Below are positions 60,381-64,000 of a DNA stretch of 64,000 nucleotides, piece after piece. A program made the translations under genes and the position numbers. Numbering within the stretch: the first letter of the stretch is position 1; each line of letters begins with the position of its first letter. Origin of the DNA: Lunularia cruciata (taxonomy: Eukaryota; Streptophyta; Marchantiopsida; Lunulariales; Lunulariaceae); contig OX419760.1 in the NCBI GenBank assembly GCA_948567375.1, positions 35,588,001 through 35,652,000 on the forward strand, written 5' to 3'. Under the pieces are notes generated by a model. The model was not told the DNA's origin and did not search any database. It saw only the letters and a list, made by a program, of their open reading frames with translations.

Positions 60381-61333
60381 CTAACAGCTATCACCCACTA
60401 ACATAGTAGCAACTCCACCAAAAGAGCCACATAACATACATCTCAAGCCTGCACGTACAAGTGCCAAGCTTGGGTCCATAGTACCATCAATTTTTGGGAG
60501 GTGACATGGCACAATATTGTGCAGATGATCCTTCCAAACAACACCATCACATCCTTCTAACACAAGGATTCCAGATGACAAAACCTCATGCACTCTCAAG
60601 ATAGTGCGGCCTGTCGAAACATCAAGTGTTGTCGGTGCTATCTGTTGTAGATACACATAGTCACATGGATGAAATCAACGGATCTATAACCTCCTCCTCA
60701 AATGGTAGCATAGCATAAAGTATCTTTATGCTGAGCAATTGCCAAGTTCTCAAAGGCCATCGGCATCACTCTCCAAAAGTATCTTTGCCCATTGAGAATA
60801 TGCCCTCATCCATACATTTGGATGATCCAAGTCCAAAACTACAATAGCATCTTGATGAATGGCTGCAGGTTAATCTGGATCTCGTCCATAGAGTAGAAAG
60901 TACGGAGAGAAGGATGCTAAGGAGGCTTGCCGGCTGAATGATAACCCATGGCCAACCAAGGTAATTAATTGGAGATCCCAATCCCCCAAGTGGCCTCTCT
61001 GCAAACCATACTTTTGTAATCCTCTCTTCATCGTCTGAACCACTCTCTCTGCTAAGCCATTTGCCCCAAGGTGATCTCAAGATGTAGTACGATGATCAAT
61101 CAAAGCCTTGTCACACAAGACCTGAAACTCTCCCAAGAACTCTATACCCTGATTAGTCAAAACCTTAGTATGTGCACCAAAATGACTAAGAACTTGATCC
61201 AAGAAAGAGTAATCTGTCCCTTCACTAGACTTGTCAGGAAGTGCCACCAACTCAATCCACTTGGAGAAGTGCTAACCATCACCAAAACATACCAATGATG
61301 TCTCACAGTCAACGGTAAAGGTCCAGCAAAGTT
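60381..61333 (-). pseudogene. integrase and PHD remnant of copy 3
   Basis: The core from LPLTVRHHWYVLVM through the DDE region is frame-shifted several times. The carboxy end YLQQIAPTTLDVSTGRTILR, then LRCMLC and VGDSC (first PHD half), is in one frame at 60,656-60,381. The second PHD cysteine pair is altered (VCDSC to VGDSC). Confidence 0.8.
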
Positions 61334-61783
61334 GTCATGCCATTTGTAGTGTCGCATCTAGATTGCTTGAACACTAGAGTTCCAATGATAGTAGTTAGAG
61401 TTATTTCAGCAGTTTCTCAAAGACTACTTTCCAAAGGTCAGATTTCATGTTTGGGTTACTAACTTCACGGTGGAGCCCATAGTCACTTTGCACCGTTTGC
61501 ATCATCAAGTGTGCCGTCAATGAGACCATTAGGGTTTCAGACCTAGCTCGAGTCTAGGAGTATACTTTTGAAGTGCAGCTCCAGAGAGCTCACTTCTTTG
61601 ATGTTGAGTCTTCGAGTTCCTGGCTATGGTGGACAATGGCCGGTGAGTGTCACCTAGATTCTCTTAGCAGAGTGGGTGTGGCTTGACTGAAATCAATGCA
61701 TAGTTGTTGATAGTTTATAGAGTGATAGATCAAGTACTGATCTGAGTTGAGTTGGGTTGAGAGTGGTAAACAATCTGATTACA
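61334..61783 (+). repeat. A1 5'-terminal repeat of copy 4
   Basis: About 450 bp beginning GTCATGCCATTTGTAG and ending CAATCTGATTACA, homologous to A2 of copies 1 and 3. It begins at the same B/A border where B2 ends in the other copies. Confidence 0.85.
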
Positions 61784-62936
61784 TCAGATAAGTGAAATCA
61801 GAGGGAAATCAGGTGCAGGAACTTTGAGTGTTGGTGGTATCTCCAAGCTTGGTGGATCGTTGGTAGCTCAATTGAAGTTTGTTTTTTCCCTGGTGTGCAA
61901 AGCTTGTTGCTTGATGGAGATTTGGCAGTAAGGCAGATAGTGTGCAAAAGCGCTGGCCAATTTTTGAGCACAAAAGGAGCAAATTTTGAGCAGTGGTTGT
62001 GATTTTGAGCTCATGAGGTGAAGGCATGACCAATTTGTAGTGGTTGTGATTTTGAGCTCATGAGGTGAAGGCATGACCAATTTGTTGTGAGTTGGGCTCA
62101 GAAAGTAAAATTGAAGGTGGAGTTGTGAAGCTATTCTTTTGAATTTATGATTTGGAGAAACCATAGGGCTGTGGGCTACAAAGGCCTAGAAGGGCCAACA
62201 AGCCAGCTTGCTGGCGTGAGGCTAGCTAGTTTAGAGTAGATCTTGGTCATTGGTTGGCAAAAATCTATCTTTCTTGCTAGAAAGTGTGTAATAGGGTTTG
62301 ACCTTTAGATCTCTTGTTCCTAGACTGGTGCCCTAGCCAATTGGTCCACCCTCACTTGTTGTCCTAGTGACTGTGCCACTATTAACTATACACTTGTAGC
62401 TTTGGCTAGGAAAGGCAATTTGATCCCATTCTTGGTGATCCTTGTAGCTTAGGGCTTAGATACAAAATTCTCTTATGTCAAATGCCAAATGGTGGCAAAA
62501 TCAGTCTTGTGTTATTTTATGACATGGAGGGTTTTAGTTTAGATTTCTTGTGATTGGACCCCCCCCATTCTTTGCTTCCTGTTTGTGCACCATGTTTGTG
62601 TGAGGTGCCCTAACTTTTGAGCATTGGTGCTTTGGTGTGCTCTTGATAGTGAGGCTGGAGTGATGACCAGTCAGACTATCTTTGTTTCTCTTTGGTGAGG
62701 CAAGAAGTGATGACCTGTAGACCGTGAGAGTGCGTGTTGTGATGGTAGGTTACAAGTTGCCCTTTCCCCTAGTGTAGTTATCTTGGTTAGAGTTACATTT
62801 GTGGGTGGTGCTTAGTTGGTATTGGCACTTGGTAGTATTAGCACTTGGTGGTGTTGGCACTTGGTGGGGTACTTGCGGTTGCAATTTGTGGTTTTGGTTT
62901 GCTGTTATAGTTTGCGGTTGCGGTTTCTTTGTCACA
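61784..62936 (+). other. leader of copy 4 with internal repeats
   Basis: Contains a 51-bp tandem repeat (GTGATTTTGAGCTCATGAGG at about 62,000 and 62,047) and three GGCACTTGGT(A/G)-type 18-bp units at 62,820-62,872. No standard TGG-starting tRNA primer site follows A1; the next bases are TCAGATAAGTGAAATC. Confidence 0.6.
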
Positions 62937-64000
62937 ATGGAGTTCTTTGGGGATTCTAGAGGAGATAGCCCTGTAGTACACAATAGGTTTAATCAGAGTG
63001 ATACTCAGTATCAGCCTATATCTTTGGTCCTAGTGAGGGAGGAGATTGACTCTAAGTTGAAGTTTGACATAAGAGTTGATTCAGTTGAGAGTGCACTTGG
63101 TGTGTTCGCACCGTTGTTGTGGAACATGGACAAGATTTATGGGGTCTCCAAAGGCCCTAGGCGTTACTCTGGTATAGTGGGTACCATTGAGTTGGATGAC
63201 TTCATCCAAGAGTTCAATAGTTGGTGTGATCTACAGTAAATGCGGAACCCAACTTTGTTTACACCCTTCATGGCATGGAAGAGGTTGTTTCAGCATCTAG
63301 AGGGTCCGCCGATGGATGACTACCATGAGTTCAGGAGAGCTTATTTAGAGGAGATCAAGTTATGGAGACAATATTGGTCTTTGAACTATGTCTCTATCAC
63401 TTCAGGTTTGGTGACCAGGAGTAGATTGGCTGTGCCTACGAGTTATAGCTCAAGTAGTGTTATTGGAGCTAGTGGAGGTGCACTAGCTAGAGATAGTGCT
63501 ACTACGAGTGGAGGTATTGCTGCAAGAGGTGGTGTGGTACCGGGGTTTAACCCCATGGTAGAGTTCTTCCAGTGTTTGAGGCAGAACTACTAGGGAGTGC
63601 AGATTGACACGCTGAGGAGCTTGTAGGACTTCCAGTGGAAAGTTGGAGAGAGCATATGCGAGGCATACACTCGTATGAGGCGGCTGATCAGTTTCACTCA
63701 GGGAGTTATTGAGGCCCAGGCAGTCCAATTTTGGTATGGGATACTGGACAAGGAGTTGCAATGTAGAGTTTGTGATGCTACATTATTACATGCTACTTTG
63801 CCTACTTTGGTAGTGGTTTTTGGTTTGGCTGAGCGCATTGAGCTCAACATGGTGGAAGAGAGGGTGGTGACATCTGGATTTGGTAGGGAGACCTCATCCA
63901 CGGCAGTGACTTCTTCTAGAGTGCAGAAGAGTGCACCACGCCCAACTGGTTTTTGAAGATAGGGTGGACAGCCTAGATCATATGGAGCGAGTAGAGGGCC
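62937..64000 (+). pseudogene. gag of copy 4
   Basis: Starts MEFFGDSRGDSPVVHNRF, 51 codons before the point where copy 1 is truncated, and continues through the capsid-like region in one frame. Stops: TAA 63,237, TAG 63,591, a TAG near 63,626 and TGA 63,954. Copy 1 has sense codons at these places (CAG at 39,288 for the first). The frame is otherwise colinear with copy 1. Confidence 0.88.

Larger units (their letters stand above)
59472..61333 (-). mobile_element. methyltransferase gypsy family, copy 3 (5'-truncated)
   Basis: Minus strand. It starts in integrase at about 61,333 (FAGPLPLTVRHH), runs through integrase and a degraded PHD finger (about 60,440-60,381), then B1 (60,132-60,043), A2 (60,038-59,596) and B2 (59,595-59,472). 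Several stops and shifts break the frame. The 3' end stops at the same point as copy 1 (GTATATACGCATGAC). The 5' break meets the 5' end of copy 4 head to head. Confidence 0.88.
61334..64000 (+). mobile_element. methyltransferase gypsy family, copy 4 (5' end; runs off the window)
   Basis: A1 repeat (61,334-61,783), a 1.15-kb leader, then gag from ATG at 62,937. It supplies the element 5' end missing in copy 1. No B block precedes A1. The methyltransferase, if present, lies beyond 64,000. Confidence 0.9.

Noticed and set aside
1-64000. Intact tRNA or rRNA genes
   Set aside because: None was seen by eye; a covariance-model scan would be needed to exclude a diverged tRNA.

Overview
The window is nuclear DNA of a land plant. 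It holds two spliced host genes in a large amount of decayed retrotransposon sequence. The short introns and the gene and element families suggest a seed-free plant (moss, liverwort or lycophyte). That placement is inference; no organellar or bacterial sequence was seen.

Layout. 1-3,240: 5' part of a minus-strand Ty3/gypsy element. 3,243-3,445: a gag scrap of the methyltransferase element described below. 3,450-9,765: a chromodomain Ty3/gypsy element (element A, LTRs 3,581-4,005 and 8,801-9,225) inserted into an older LTR of its own family; its LTRs carry arrays of heat-shock-element motifs. 9,801-11,832: a DNA element with 164-bp inverted ends that carries a coiled-coil reading frame. 12.0-16.0 kb: intergenic, with a U6 snRNA fragment and a 151-bp tandem duplication just before the next gene. 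16,076-24,287: NRPB1, the largest subunit of RNA polymerase II, 14 exons in agreeing phase, 1,800 residues. 24.3-27.6 kb: intergenic. 27.6-35.2 kb: two decayed LINE copies on the minus strand. 35.3-48.6 kb: a Ty1/copia element on the minus strand, split by a 7.98-kb insertion. 48.6-53 kb: intergenic repeats. 53,110-56,355: a seven-exon minus-strand gene for a conserved membrane protein, probably plastid. 57-59.4 kb: AT-rich DNA. 59.47-64 kb: two more methyltransferase-element copies, joined head to head.

The main find is the element at 39,138-47,112. It is a Ty3/gypsy retrotransposon whose single 7.1-kb frame encodes gag, two zinc knuckles, an RGG tract, aspartic protease, a DNMT3-like C5-cytosine methyltransferase, reverse transcriptase, RNase H, DDE integrase and a C-terminal PHD finger where element A has a chromodomain. 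Retrotransposon-borne cytosine methyltransferases are known from charophyte algae and dinoflagellates; one with a PHD finger in a land plant would be a notable extension. Its ends are also unusual: the copies here read as A1-coding-B1-A2-B2 (split direct repeats), one copy is flanked by a 57-bp target duplication, and two copies meet 5' to 5'. All twelve in-frame stops of the main copy are TAG or TGA, as expected from C-to-T decay at CHG and CG sites.
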